The notes under the pieces: generated by a model | Databases searched by the model: none | What the model was told of the DNA's origin: nothing | The model's input: the letters and a program-made list of their open reading frames with translations, nothing else | DNA from: Eulemur rufifrons | Lineage: Eukaryota; Chordata; Mammalia; Primates; Lemuridae | Direction: 5' to 3' | Assembly (NCBI RefSeq): GCF_041146395.1 | Contig: NC_091000.1 | Span: 15,204,501 to 15,268,500 of the forward strand | Length of the DNA stretch: 64,000 nucleotides | Made by a program: the position numbers and the translations under genes | Part shown: positions 26,215-36,910 of the stretch, one piece after another | How positions within the stretch are numbered: position 1 is the stretch's first letter | Layout of the letters: each line of letters starts with the position of its first letter

Positions 26215-26552
26215 ATGTTCAAAATCTATATGGAGCACTTAGCAAGATCATATGTACAAACTCTTAGGGATATATTTAGCAAATAATACGTAAAATCTCT
26301 ACACAGATAACTATAAAACATTGCTGACAGAAATATCTCATCATTTATACAGGTCACCCTTAATTAACCCAAAGTGGACCGTATATACCTAAATGTAATT
26401 GCTAAAACTACAAAGCTATTCAAAGAAAACAGGGGAATGTCTTTGTTGCCTTGTAGTAGGCAAAGATTACTTAGACAGAACTTAGGAAGAGCTAATCACA
26501 AAAAGGAAACAAATCCAGATAAATTAGACTTATTTGTTATTTAAATTAATTA
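26215..26552 (+). mobile_element. Inverted upstream segment of the same L1M (twin priming)
   Basis: Sense-strand ORF2 text: CTCTACACAGATAACTATAAAACATTG, CCAAAGTGGACCGTATATACC, CTAAATGTAATTGCTAAAAC, GGCAAAGATTACTTAGACAG and AATCCAGATAAATTAGACTT. In intact L1 this segment lies directly upstream of the CATTAAAATTAAAAACTTCTG motif, which is where the minus-strand neighbour begins. Orientation and adjacency are those of a 5' inversion made by twin priming during reverse transcription. Confidence 0.7.
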
Positions 26553-26839
26553 TTTATTTTGAATAATGGTAAGTTCACATATTATAAAATGAAAATGGTA
26601 GAAAATGACCTATTGTTGTCTATTTCTGAAATACCAAGTTCCCTTTGCTATGGGCATCCAAATGTATTAGTGTATTTTTCAAAAGATATTTTAAGCCTTT
26701 ATACTTTCCTATCCTAATCCTACCTTTAAGCCACCTTTTTCTCTGCATCTAGTCTTTTTTTCACTTAATATATCCTAATGATTGGCATATAACTTCATAA
26801 AATTTCCTTTAATTATTTTTTACTTTTAATTTAAATTGA
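26553..26839. other. AT-rich sequence, possible LINE remnant
   Basis: TTTTTCACTTAATATATCC-like text near 26757 recalls an old L1 3' region, but nothing can be assigned with confidence. Confidence 0.35.
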
Positions 26840-27257
26840 AAATAGTATAAGTCAAAAATGCATTCAAAACACCAAATACCCTGAAGTGGTCATTAAACAT
26901 TCTATGCACATAACAAAAAAAATCACATGTACCTCGTAAATATGTACAAATATTATGTAACAATAAAAAATGCAGTGAATACACCAAACATCATAGCTTA
27001 GCCTAGCTACCTTAAATGTACTCAGAATGCTCAGATTCGCCTAGTGTGGGGCCAAAGCATCTGACAGCACAGTGCACTGTACAGTACTGCCTGTTTACCC
27101 TGGTGATCGCACGGCTGGCTGGGAGCTGCAGCTCGCTGCTGTTGCCCAACATCATGAGAGCATGTCATACTTTCTACTGAATGCATATTGCTTTTGCATC
27201 ATCTAAAAGTAAAAAAAATCCTAAGTCAAACTACTGTTAAGTTGGGGACCATCTGTA
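26840..27257. mobile_element. Tigger-like DNA transposon end (non-autonomous)
   Basis: AATGCAGTGAATACACCAAAC, CATCATAGCTTAGCCTAGCTACC, TTAAATGTACTCAGAATGCTC, TTTCTACTGAATGCATATTGC and AAGTTGGGGACCATCTGTA match a mammalian Tigger/pogo-type MITE whose right end reads TAAGTCGGGGACCGTCTGTA. The left end is not clear. There is no transposase frame. The exact family is uncertain. Confidence 0.6.
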
Positions 27258-27478
27258 CATACTGATATCAAAAATTCTCCAATATCCATTATAATATAAA
27301 AACATGCAAAGCAAAGGTATAAGATAACCCATGTTTATGGAAAAATATGTTCATATATTCAAAGAGTATTTCTGCAAAGGTGCCCTGGTAACTGCTAATA
27401 GGGCTTGTTTCCAAGTAGGGGGAACTAGGTGGCTGAGAGAAAAAGCAGAAAAACCTTTTTTCACTAGAGATTCATTTT

Positions 27479-27481
<3 letters not shown>
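27258..27481. other. Single-copy sequence
   Basis: Nothing recognised before the Alu tail. Confidence 0.4.
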
Positions 27482-27512
<31 letters not shown>

Positions 27513-27793
27513 AGACAGAGTCTCACTCTGTTCCCCGGGCTAGAGTGCTGTGGCATCAGCCTAGCTTGCAGCAACCTTCAATTCCTGGCCTCAAGTAATC
27601 CTCCTGCCTCAGCCTCCTGAGTAGATGGGATTACAGGTGCATTCCACTAGGCCCGGCTAATTTTTTTCTATTTTTAGTAGAGATGGGGTCTCACTCTTGC
27701 TCAGGCTGGTCTCGAACTCCTGACCTCAAGCAATCCTCCCTCCTCAGCCTCCCAGAATGCTAGGATTACAGGCATGAACCACTGCACCTGGCC
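27482..27793 (-). mobile_element. Alu SINE, strepsirrhine type
   Basis: Antisense dimer with a long T-run tail (27482-27510), right arm with GTGGCATCAGCCTAGCTTGC, linker TTTTTTTCTATTTTTAGTAG and left arm ending GCACCTGGCC. Target duplication is unclear because the flank is T-rich. Confidence 0.95.
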
Positions 27794-28187
27794 TGATTTT
27801 TTTCATTATGTAACTATGTACATCTAATATCTATTTAGAAAGAAACAAAAGCTTTTACTTTCAATTTTGGGAAGAAAAGCAAAGAAGTAGAGACATTGAG
27901 GCAAGAATATAAAGTAGATTGGAAAGAGTGGGATTGTGAAGTGAGGGACTAGACCTTTGTCATCCGAAATGGCCTGTGAACTGATGAACAAAACGGGCCG
28001 GCCTGGGCGTCAAGCTAGAAGCAAAGGCCAATAACTGAGCCAAACGGCTCGAGGCTATTCCAAATTTCCCCTCATTTAGTGGTAAAATAGCTGAGATATT
28101 ACTGGTACTCTATGAATGTCATTTTCACCTAATAGGTACATTGAAGAAGATTCTAGTGACTTTCCACAGTCATCTACAGTTTACAGA
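27794..28187. other. Single-copy sequence
   Basis: No repeat or gene recognised. Confidence 0.45.
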
Positions 28188-28315
28188 GGTCTGAAATCCT
28201 GGCTGTGCACCAGGCTGTCCTACAACGTCTTAAAAATATAGTACTGTGTGGTCCCTACCTGGAATTAGTAATTAGAATTTCCAGTGCCGAGGTCCAAAAA
28301 CCACTGAATTGCAGT
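28188..28315 (+). mobile_element. MER5-like hAT MITE fragment
   Basis: CACCAGGCTGTCCTACAACG, CTTAAAAATATAGTACTGTG and GGTCCCTACCTGGAATTAG-type text parallel the MER5A/B order (TCACCTGGAGGGCTTGTTAAAA, CAGATTGCTGGGCCCCACCC). No full terminal inverted repeats were found. Confidence 0.45.
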
Positions 28316-28497
28316 TTTTAAAAGGCAGGTAGCAGGCAAGAAAAGGGGTTGGCTTAGTACCAGGAAAATTAAATGAAGAAAGTGAGACGCCTATTTTAAA
28401 ATTGGATCCTTCTTCCCTCACCTTCTTTCAGCTGGGGACCACGAGCACCGTCTCTAAAGAGCCCTGTGTGCTTGTTGCCAGAACGTTTATTCTGAAA
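28316..28497. other. Single-copy sequence
   Basis: Nothing recognised. Confidence 0.4.
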
Positions 28498-28690
28498 AAA
28501 TAACAACAGCCACCATTCATCGAGCACATATCTTACTCCGCCACTGTGCTAGGTGTCTTAGATCTATTTACTTGCACTCTCACAACAACTCAATGAGGAA
28601 GGCACATCTGTTTTACAGATAAGCATCGAAAGCTGAGAAAAGTCAGACGCCTGCCCAAAGCTGGGAGAGCAGGAGATGTGTGTCTTAATC
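28498..28690 (-). repeat. MIR SINE
   Basis: TTCATCGAGCACATATCTTAC, CCACTGTGCTAGGTGTCTTAG, CTCTCACAACAACTCAATGAGG, GGCACATCTGTTTTACAGAT and GCTGAGAAAAGTCAG follow MIR antisense order closely. Confidence 0.75.
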
Positions 28691-29549
28691 ACTCTGCATG
28701 ACTGCCTTTCGGTTTCAGAGCACTGTGGGCTCAGAGGAAATCTCAGACTCCGGGAAACTGTTGGGGATTGAATGTGGAGGGCTCAGGGATCACATAATCA
28801 GGAAACTTCCTGACTCCACGTCTTGTCCTAGGGGACGCTGCCTGCCCGAGGCTGAAGTCTCCAGCTTCAGCTCCTCACTGCGCCGTCCTGGACTCCAGGT
28901 CCAAGCTGACTTCTGCAGCGTATCCGTGGTGTTCCCTTACAGTGGCCTGCTAGCAGAGGGATGGGGACGTTTGTGTGGAAGAGCAGGATATGATCATAGT
29001 TTATAGGCCTAGGTTACTCCTCCTCCCCACCCGTTCACACGAGGAAAATTGTAGAATTAGTCCATTGCAAACATTGAAGCCGTATCTATTCACCACCTCT
29101 AACATCCTGCTCTTGGTGCCTCTGGTCCTCTGTCCTCTTCTATCTCCTCATCCTCTATGCTCTGTTCATCTCTCCTAATTTAGCTTCCCCCTGTCACCCA
29201 AGCTTGTCGTTACAACCACAGACAATCCATTCCTTGGTCCACAATTTACCTTAGATCTTCCAAGTTGTCACTGAATATTTTTTCTATCTCCTTTCTTTAA
29301 CTGAAACTTAAATTTCCACTGTGCACAGCGCTGTGCCTACTATTCTTTGGATTGAGGCAGTTTATTCCCCTATAGACTGAAAGCTCAGAATGGCCACTTC
29401 CATGGCATTGCCCCGCTGCCTGTACGTGAAGCCTGTTCCTTTGGAGGCGCGGAGGGAGCCTCCACTAGGGGTCCTCCAGCTTATCTAGGGGCTGTCATCA
29501 GCGTGCTCCTTGTCATTCTACATTCATTGGAGGTTTCACAACTGGGGTC
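28691..29549. other. Single-copy sequence
   Basis: No gene recognised. 29010-29540 is pyrimidine-rich and may be the unrecognisable upstream end of the following L2. The frames at 28698-29006 and 28975-29178 have no domain. Confidence 0.4.
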
Positions 29550-30672
29550 ACTGCTCTCTCTACCCTGAATCCAAACTGACTTCAGTGTTCATGTGGTTGC
29601 CTCATTCTGCACCCTAATTTCTAAATTCCTTGGCCTCCTTGTCTTGAGAGACAATGGTTTTCATTTTACTTCAGCCACTGCCTCCTAAGGGACTTTGTCA
29701 TAAGGAATTGTACTGTGAAATCCTAAATTTAAGTAATTCTCTTCATGAAGAGACTTCAAAGACTCTCTTATGATTAACATATCTCAAAACTCTGGCATGC
29801 CCAAATCCCAATATGGTACAAATTAAACGTCTACCTTTTCTGCCTGTTCAAATAAGAGGATCAGAGCTATTGGGACAGAATTCCTCAACTTTAGAGATTA
29901 ATGCCACTCTAAATTCATGATATGTAACCTCCATAATCAGGAGTCCCTGTCTGTTTTCCTCAGCCACATCGATCTCCTTCTCATCAGCAGATATCTCAGA
30001 CCTTTTCCACTGTCTTCAAATCTGGACCCCCACACTTGGCGTCATGTCACTCCCCGCAGTTAACCCTGAGGGAATGGAGTAGGATCACCCACGCTGTCCA
30101 CACCCCGGCAAAACCAACGCTACAGCCATGCCCCCACCACGTCCACTGTTCTCCCCTTACAGTGAAATACTAAAAGGGTAGTGCTTTCTACTTAATTCTA
30201 TTTTCCTAATCTGTGCCCTGGAAGCTACCTTCTCTCTCTAACTCAGCACCCAGAGTCTTAATTATTGCAACTCCCGGTTATATATTTCGCCTTATTCTCT
30301 GCTCCTCATCAGCACGCAAGCACATTTATTTCCTTCCCAACTTCAAAAAACAAAACACAACCAAAAACCAAAACTCTTCTTCCTTGCCTGTTTGTACCTG
30401 TTTCAAGTGCTATCGAATCTATTCCAAGAGGAGTGTAGTCTCCATCGTACCATTAAAACTGCTTTCCCAAACAACAAAAACATGCTTGTTCCTGAGTCCA
30501 ACTCTTTAAAAGCTTTACTTCTATTTTTCACTTTACCTTAAAAGCTCGATGGGTTTGAACTCCTGGCACCCCTGCTGTCTTTACACCAAGCTCTCAGGCT
30601 GCACTTCCCAATCTGCTTTCGGGCATCTCTTTCTCTGACCAGCCTTTAAAAGCTGCACTTCAGGTTCCGGAG
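29550..30672 (+). mobile_element. L2 LINE relic, upstream part
   Basis: Pyrimidine-rich sense strand of L2 (a CR1-clade LINE). GACTTCAGTGTTCATGTGG, AATTCCTTGGCCTCCTTGTC and ACTTCAGCCACTGCCTCC match the early reverse-transcriptase-upstream region (GACTTCAACATCCATGTGG, TTCCTTGACCTCCT, TTCAGCCAC). Near 30440-30540, TTAAAACTGCTTTCCCAAAC and TCTATTTTTCACTTTACCT match ACTGAAACTGCTCTCGTCAAGG and the following region. Heavily mutated, frames broken. The element is interrupted by an LTR and resumes at about 31067. Confidence 0.6.
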
Positions 30673-31066
30673 TGAGCGCTCATCTTCCTCCTTCACTGCG
30701 GTTATCAGGGTTTGCAGGAGGCCATCGCTGGGAGTGCCGGCACTCTGGGCTCCTGCAGACCAGGCCGAACCACTCAATCAAACTGAACTTTCAAACAGGC
30801 CATTTTCCGAAAAACAGGAGATTCATGGCACCCAATCAGAAGGGTCCTAGTTCGCCAGGTGGATAAAGAAATCCCTCTGTTTTAACCCTGTGAGGTAAGT
30901 AACTTGGAAATCACCAATCTGGTCTCTGCCTTGTAAAGCCAACCTTTTGCTCAGCGCATTGCAACTCCCATTCTAGTTTTATCAAATGAGATGGCACCTG
31001 AATCTAGAATAGCTAATAAAAGCCGATTAGGTCTTTAAACTAAATTTGTAAGTTTGCTTTTTAACA
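30673..31066 (+). mobile_element. ERVL-like solitary LTR (LTR16/LTR33 type, tentative)
   Basis: Contains CACCCAATCAGAAGG, TTTTGCTCAGCGCATTGCAACTCCC-type text and AATAGCTAATAAAAGCCGATTAGGTC, whose AATAAA-containing end resembles the R/U5 part of ERVL LTRs. It starts TGAGCG and ends TTTTTAACA. It lies inside an L2 relic, so it is the younger of the two. No target duplication is clear. Confidence 0.5.
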
Positions 31067-31653
31067 ACCGATTTAATCCTATGGCTGCAAGGTCATGCCT
31101 TCCAAATCTATTATCTGTGGCTCAGTCCTCTCTCCTGAGCTCCAAGCCTTACACCCAACAGTCCTCTGGACTTCCCCCAAGGAACTTCAAAGTAAATGTT
31201 CCAAAATACACACTTTTGGTCTTTTCCCACCACCCCTTTTCAACCTCTTTATCCTCCTCTGTTTCTAACATGAATGAATGGCATCACCAATAATCCAGTT
31301 TCCAAAGCCAGCAATTCTTTTCTCTCTCCTGTTATATCCAATTCATTCTCAAGTTTTGGAAATTCAGTCTCTGAAGTTGCTCCTAAAATAATTTTCCTTC
31401 CTATCTCTCTGCACTTCCCCTTTCCTGACCAAACTGAAATAATTTCTCAACCAGATCACTATGCTAGTTTCCTGATTGACCTTTCTTCTAATCTCTCACC
31501 AACTCATTCTTTAGCTTTTTCAAAAATTGAGTTTTGGAGACGAATTTCTTTCCTGATACTTTTCAGTGGCTCCCCACACATCCTTCGTGCTCTATCAGCC
31601 TATCCTTGGATACTATACCTCATTGCCTTATTGCTTCTTCCTCTCTCGCTCTC

Positions 31654-31689
<36 letters not shown>

Positions 31690-31980
31690 CGCACACACTG
31701 TTTCCATGCATTACCCATATAGGACGTTTCATGTTCTCTTTTGACATCAGCCCTTTTGCTCATATATTGTTTGCTCAGAAAACTTCCCCGTTCACTGCAA
31801 TGCCCCTTCACTTCCCCTTCATACACTGCCTTGGCTGCCTTTGGTCATCTTCTAATTGTCCTTTAGTCTCGTCTCAGACACCATTTTACCTAAAACTTCC
31901 CAGAGTCTGTACCAATGACTTCACTTCAAATGGAGTCTGCTCTTTCTCACAGGCACTACTCACACCATCACTGTAACCAT
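31067..31980 (+). mobile_element. L2 LINE relic, downstream ORF2 part
   Basis: Sense L2 text: CTGAGCTCCAAGCCTTACAC, GGCATCACCAATAATCCAG, TATATCCAATTCATTCTCAAG, TTTTCAGTGGCTCCCCACAC and ACACCATTTTACCTAAAACTTCCC. These correspond in order to L2 ORF2 (CTCCAGACTC, ATGGCACCACCATCC, CACATCCAAT, CAGTGGCTCCCCATC, and the carboxy-terminal CTTCCC). Interrupted by an AC microsatellite at 31654-31698. Longer than most L2 relics. Confidence 0.65.
31654..31698. repeat. (AC)n microsatellite
   Basis: AC tract with two GC interruptions (ACGCAC). Longest dinucleotide run in the window. It accounts for the His-Thr repeats in frames across this point. Confidence 0.97.
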
Positions 31981-31984
31981 TCTA

Positions 31985-32275
31985 AGAAATACTCCAGGGC
32001 AGAGTGGTGGAATGGGGAGTGACTTTAATTAGGGACATGGGGTGTTGGAAATGCCCTTGTGTATCTATGAAGAAATTTATATAATAGTAGAGAATAAAGG
32101 TATGGAGCTTGAGGAGGTGTGAGATTGAGATACAGATTTGAGAGTTTTCAGAATGTAAGTGGTCACTAAAGCCATAGGAAGGAATGAGATTTCTAGAGAG
32201 GGTATGTAGGATGAGAAGACAACAGGAGAGGAGGGGAGAGGATGGATTAGGGTAGAACACTGAGTGTGATCAAAG
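31985..32275 (-). mobile_element. L2 LINE fragment in opposite orientation
   Basis: GAATGAGATTTCTAGAGAGGG, TATGTAGGATGAGAAGACAA and GTAGAACACTGAGTG resemble the antisense of the L2 region that reads GATGAGATCACCAAGGGAG, GTGTAGATAGAGAAGAGAAG and ACTGAGCCCTGGGGC. It abuts the sense L2, so two insertions or a local inversion are involved. Confidence 0.5.
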
Positions 32276-32989
32276 TAGGTTGGACCCATCCAGGCATATG
32301 CTTGATTCTTTTAATAACCAGAATTCTAATCCCTTAGAGAATTACATCTTTCCCCATTGTGTTCATTCTTGGTCTGTCAAAAATCAGCTGCTCTGCCCTG
32401 CTCTAGCTAAGGAATGAGATTAAAGTCTCCTAAGTCATTATGTCTTGAGTGGAATGGCAAAGGATAGAAAAAGAAAAAAAATAGTTGGAGAGTATTTGTT
32501 TTAGATCGGGCAGACTGATGAGACTCTCACTTAGGTTTTGCTGCTCAGACCCCTGAGATTGCCTTGGTTTCCCACCCTCTTGTGAATAAATCTGCTTCTT
32601 AAGCCTTCACTCAGAGCCAGGGAGTTACAGATATGCTTCTAACAAATTCCGTTCCTGCTTAATATGCCAGAACCAGCTTTTTTTTTTTTTTTCTTTCCTT
32701 GCCACCCATGAACTCAGTTACACTAAAGAAAAGAATATTCATGCCATGTGCATTTCCATTTAGGATGCTAGCAAGAAATTCCAAATTAGACAGAACAACC
32801 TCTAAGGATGTCATTCAAAGTGTTTAAAGAACCAAAGAATTATTAACAAAAGGGAAATGAATCTTGCAAGATGAGTCATCATTAATGCTAGGCAATTTAA
32901 TTATTTTATTAGTTTTATTAAAGGAATAAATGAGAAATATATGAATAAATAAAATTTAAAGGAGCTATTGATATATCGATTCCATGTTT
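32276..32989. other. Single-copy sequence
   Basis: No repeat or gene recognised. T-run at 32679-32692. GTGAATAAATCTGCTTCTTAAG near 32582 recalls an LTR poly(A) region but there is no supporting upstream structure. Confidence 0.4.
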
Positions 32990-33643
<654 letters not shown>

Positions 33644-34230
33644 ATTTTAGTTTTGATTTCATCTTTGACCCAGAAGATCTCTAAGAGTAAGTTTTTAGAA
33701 ATATTAACATTTTTGATAAGTTTTATTTTACCTTATGGAAATAATACTTTGATTTATTTTTGCATTATGGTTAATTAACGTGGTATTATTTCTATTATTT
33801 TGGAAATTATTGAAATCATGTTTTTGGTGTAATTGAAGATACATTTTAAAATAAATGTTTTACAAATACTTGTTTTCAGCTTGCAGAGCTGGACACACAT
33901 AAACATAAACAAAGACTTTTTCATTATAATAGTTGTATCCATTATTTCTGTTTTCCCTGATCTGTTATGGAACTGAATGAGTGTGTTAAAATTTCTTACT
34001 ATGATTGCATTTCCATGGATTCCTTCAGTTTTAGTTTAATGTATGAGATTAAAATATAAAGATTCATGAGAGTTATAATCTCCACTGTGAATTATACTCT
34101 TTGTAAATTACAAAATGCTCTTCTCTCCCCCTTTTAATTTGCCTTGAATTCACTGTGGTCTGATTTCCTCTTTTTAATGACTTTTTTGAAACTGCCTGGC
34201 TCCTTGATTTCCATGGTATCATTGAGGTCA
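33644..34230 (-). mobile_element. L1M ORF2, right part
   Basis: GATTTCATCTTTGACCCAGAAG, TGGTTAATTAACG, GTGTTAAAATTTCTTACTATG, CTTTGTAAATTACAAAATGC and CTGTGGTCTGATTTCC are successive antisense L1 ORF2 blocks (intact: TCTTCTTTGACCCATTGG and so on). Together with 32990-33206 it is one element split by the Alu. Confidence 0.65.
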
Positions 34231-34464
34231 TTCTTTAACCCCCTCGTTATCATAGTATTGGAAATCATCACCATGTTTTAAAGAAGAAACAACATAATAA
34301 CCTCTCTTTTTCTCTATGTGTGTGTGTGTGTGTGTGTCTGTGTGTGTATATATATACACACATAAATATGCTTTATAAGTATATGTATTCACATATAATA
34401 CACATACTGATACACAGGAATACACTCTATGTGTGTGTGTCTGTGTCTGTTTATGTGTGTATTA
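34231..34464. repeat. TG/TA simple repeats in AT-rich sequence
   Basis: A TGTG run with TATATATA at 34317-34362 and a second TGTG cluster at about 34430-34460. The flanks are not recognised. Confidence 0.8.
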
Positions 34465-34630
34465 TATTTCATCTTTACAATAACCCAAAGTGACACATGG
34501 TTTTACTGAGGCACATGAATTAATATGGTTTTAGAGATGAGAAATCTGAGGTTCAGCAAGATTAAGCAACCTATTCCACTATGATCTAGCAAGCTGGTGG
34601 ATCTGGCATTTTAACTCATCACATCATGCT
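34465..34630 (-). repeat. MIR SINE
   Basis: TCATCTTTACAATAACCC, TTTTAGAGATGAGAAATCTGAGG, TTCAGCAAGATTAAGCAACC and GCTGGTGGATCTGGCATTT follow MIR antisense order (CCTCACAACAACCC, ACAGATGAGGAAACTGAGG, AAGTAACTTGCC, GTGGCAGAGCCAGGATT). Confidence 0.7.
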
Positions 34631-35564
34631 ACCTTTGTGGTCTCCAAGCCCTCTTGTACCACTCTGATTTTTTCTCCTTGGTTTGTTGTCTATTCTACCT
34701 CTATCCTATATTGAGTCATTGATACATTGATTCATTAAAAAAAATCTAAAATAACTAACTGATATTCTAGGCTCTTGTGACAGGTGGCGAACAAAGTAGA
34801 GAAAAACATCTAACCCTCATTAATCATAAGTAAAATGGGCATTTTGCATGTGGCATTGTGCAGGAGCAGGGGACTGTAATGGTGAAAGGAAATGCTAAGT
34901 TTAAGGGGAATCTCTGCCTGCCTAGAATTATTCTTTAGGAAACTTTCTGAGTGGGAGTGGAGCTGCCTCCAAATCAGGGATTTATTCCTCCTTTTTCCTA
35001 GGAGGATATCAATTCAATGTTCATATTCTCTGATTATTGAAGTATGTGCTTTTCTTATGGACAAATAATGCAGTAATAATAATTTTTGCTTATACTGCCT
35101 TCTAGAACGTACACACTCAACTTTCATCTATCTAGAGCAACCTTGATTGATTCCTCCATTCCCATGTGCCATAATGCACATTTGCCGCCTCTAGTCCCAG
35201 TTTTCACCCTTCTTTGAGCATAATCATTATTAGTATTCCTTGTAGTGGAGTCTGGAAGGTAGACTTTTCACTGTGTATACTTTTTATGCTTTGAGTAATA
35301 TGATTGTATCCCCTAAACACACACACACACACAAAATACATTTTAAAGGTAAAAAGAAACAAAACTAATGGTTAGCTATTGAAATAAATGAAATCCTGTA
35401 GAAATCATAGATGACTAAAGTCCAAAGATGGCAGGTTTGCAAAAGATGATAAATATTGGGTAAGGAAAATCGTACTTTTGAAACTTTTTTCATCCTTCTG
35501 TGTGATTTGATTTTGAACCCTTTTCATCCTTTGCCTGGATGATTCTGTGCTTGTACTTTCCTTT
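34631..35564. other. Mostly unassigned AT-rich sequence
   Basis: 34725-34900 resembles an antisense L2 3' end (CATTGATTCATTAAAA, then a GCTCTTGTGACAGG segment), but weakly. A (AC)n tract lies at 35317-35333. No gene recognised. Confidence 0.4.
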
Positions 35565-35717
35565 AGTAGACTTTATTTTCAGAACAGTTTTAGATTTACA
35601 AAAAAATTGACAAGATACAGAGAGTTCTCACACCCCATACCCAGTTTCCTTTATTATCAACCTCTTAGATTGGAATGAGACTTTTGTTACAATTAATAAA
35701 CCAATTTTTATATACTA
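35565..35717 (-). mobile_element. L1M 3' UTR, left part
   Basis: CAGAACAGTTTTAGATTTAC, AAAAAATTGACAAGATACAG, AGAGTTCTCACACCCCATACCC and GAGACTTTTGTTACAATTAATAAACC are the antisense of the L1M (L1ME/L1MB type) 3' UTR. It breaks off at about 35717 and resumes at about 36296. Confidence 0.75.
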
Positions 35718-36295
35718 CAACAGGTCCTTGATTATCATGTTTCTTTCAACGTTGTTTTGTTATAATGTTGATAAGAAAAAAAAAATCAACTCCCTGCCCA
35801 GGCCACCATCTGTGTGGAGTCTGCACGTTCTTCCCACTGGGTGCTCTGGGTTCCTCCCATGTCCCAAAGCTGTGCGGTCAGGTGCACGGCACATGTCCGC
35901 AGTCCCATGTGGGTAGGTGTGGACGTGAGCACCTGTGACGGGATGGCTCCTGGCCTGGGCTGGTGCCCGCCTGGGCCCTGAGCTATCGGAACAGGTTCTG
36001 GCCACCCTGACCCTGGACTGGAATCAGCAGGTATATACTTACCTTACTTATTTTTATTACTCTTTCCTAAATGTGTGTAGAGCTCACATTTATTTCACTG
36101 TTTTATATTAGAAGTGCTTTGGTCTTTATTTAGAAATTTAGTGGTGTTTCTGTGACCCGAAATATGCCCTATGAACTTAACCCTTGCTTATGCCAATGAG
36201 CCTAGGGGAAAATTGGTCTCCTTACATTTTATTTTGCTTAAAATCAGTTTCCAAGAAGCTATCAAGGATGTTAAGTGAGGACTCTAAAAAACAGA
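35718..36295 (+). mobile_element. RTE-like or unclassified repeat inserted in L1M
   Basis: Between two halves of one L1M 3' UTR lies about 580 bases with CCATCTGTGTGGAGTCTGCACG, GGGTGCTCTGGGTTCCTCCC, CCCAAAGCTGTGCGGTCAGG, GGGCCCTGAGCTATCGGAAC and CTGGACTGGAAT. TGTGTGGAGTTTGCACGTTCTCCC and TTCCTCCCACATCCCAAAG are hallmarks of vertebrate RTE-type LINE 3' ends and SINEs derived from them. The AT-rich segments on each side (35718-35790, 36050-36290) also belong to the insert. The family name is uncertain. Confidence 0.5.
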
Positions 36296-36910
36296 TTTTT
36301 TTCCTATTAACTAACTTGTGTATTTTATTCAGATGTCTTTTGTTTTACCTAATGGCCTTTTTCCGTGTCAGGGTCCCATCTGGGATCCATATTGCATTTA
36401 GTTGTCATATCTCTTTAGGCTCGTCTTGCCTGTCACAATTTCTCAGACTTTCCTTGTTTTGGAGATCCTGGAAGTTTTGAGGAGTACTGGTCAATTATTC
36501 TGCAAGATGGGCTCTTTTGGAATTTGTCTGCTATTTTTCTTATAGTTTGACTGAGATTATGAGTTTTGGGGAGGAAGATAAGAGAGGGGAAGTGCCATTG
36601 CATCACTTCATAGCAAGGGTACGTATGTACTATCCACAGGATTTGTCACTGCACGTGTTGCCCTGTCACCGGGCTGAGGAAGTGTTGGTTAGGCTTCTTG
36701 ATTGTAAAGTCACCCCCATCCCCTTATTGTATTCCTGGGAGGGAAGCTCGGTGCTGGTCACACTTACCAGGTGGTGACTTAGCTTTCCTTCTGGAGGGTA
36801 GAGTTACCTACATAAATTACTTGGAATTCTTCTGCAAGGGAGATTTATCTTTTCCCCCTGTTTGTTTATTTATTCAGTCATTTACTCATATTAATAGAGA
36901 CTCACTCTTT
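36296..36910 (-). mobile_element. L1M 3' UTR, right part
   Basis: CAGGGTCCCATCTGGGATCC, ATTTAGTTGTCATATCTCTTTAGGC, TTCTCAGACTTTCCTTG, GAGGAGTACTGGTC, GAGTTTTGGGGAGGAAGA, TTTGTCACTGCACG and ACATAAATTACTTGGAATTC all occur in order in the antisense L1ME-type 3' UTR. This is one of the clearest old LINE matches in the window. Confidence 0.8.

Noticed and set aside
31274..31976. Long overlapping plus-strand frames around the AC repeat as genes
   Set aside because: They lie in an L2 relic and run through a dinucleotide repeat that encodes Thr-His in every frame.
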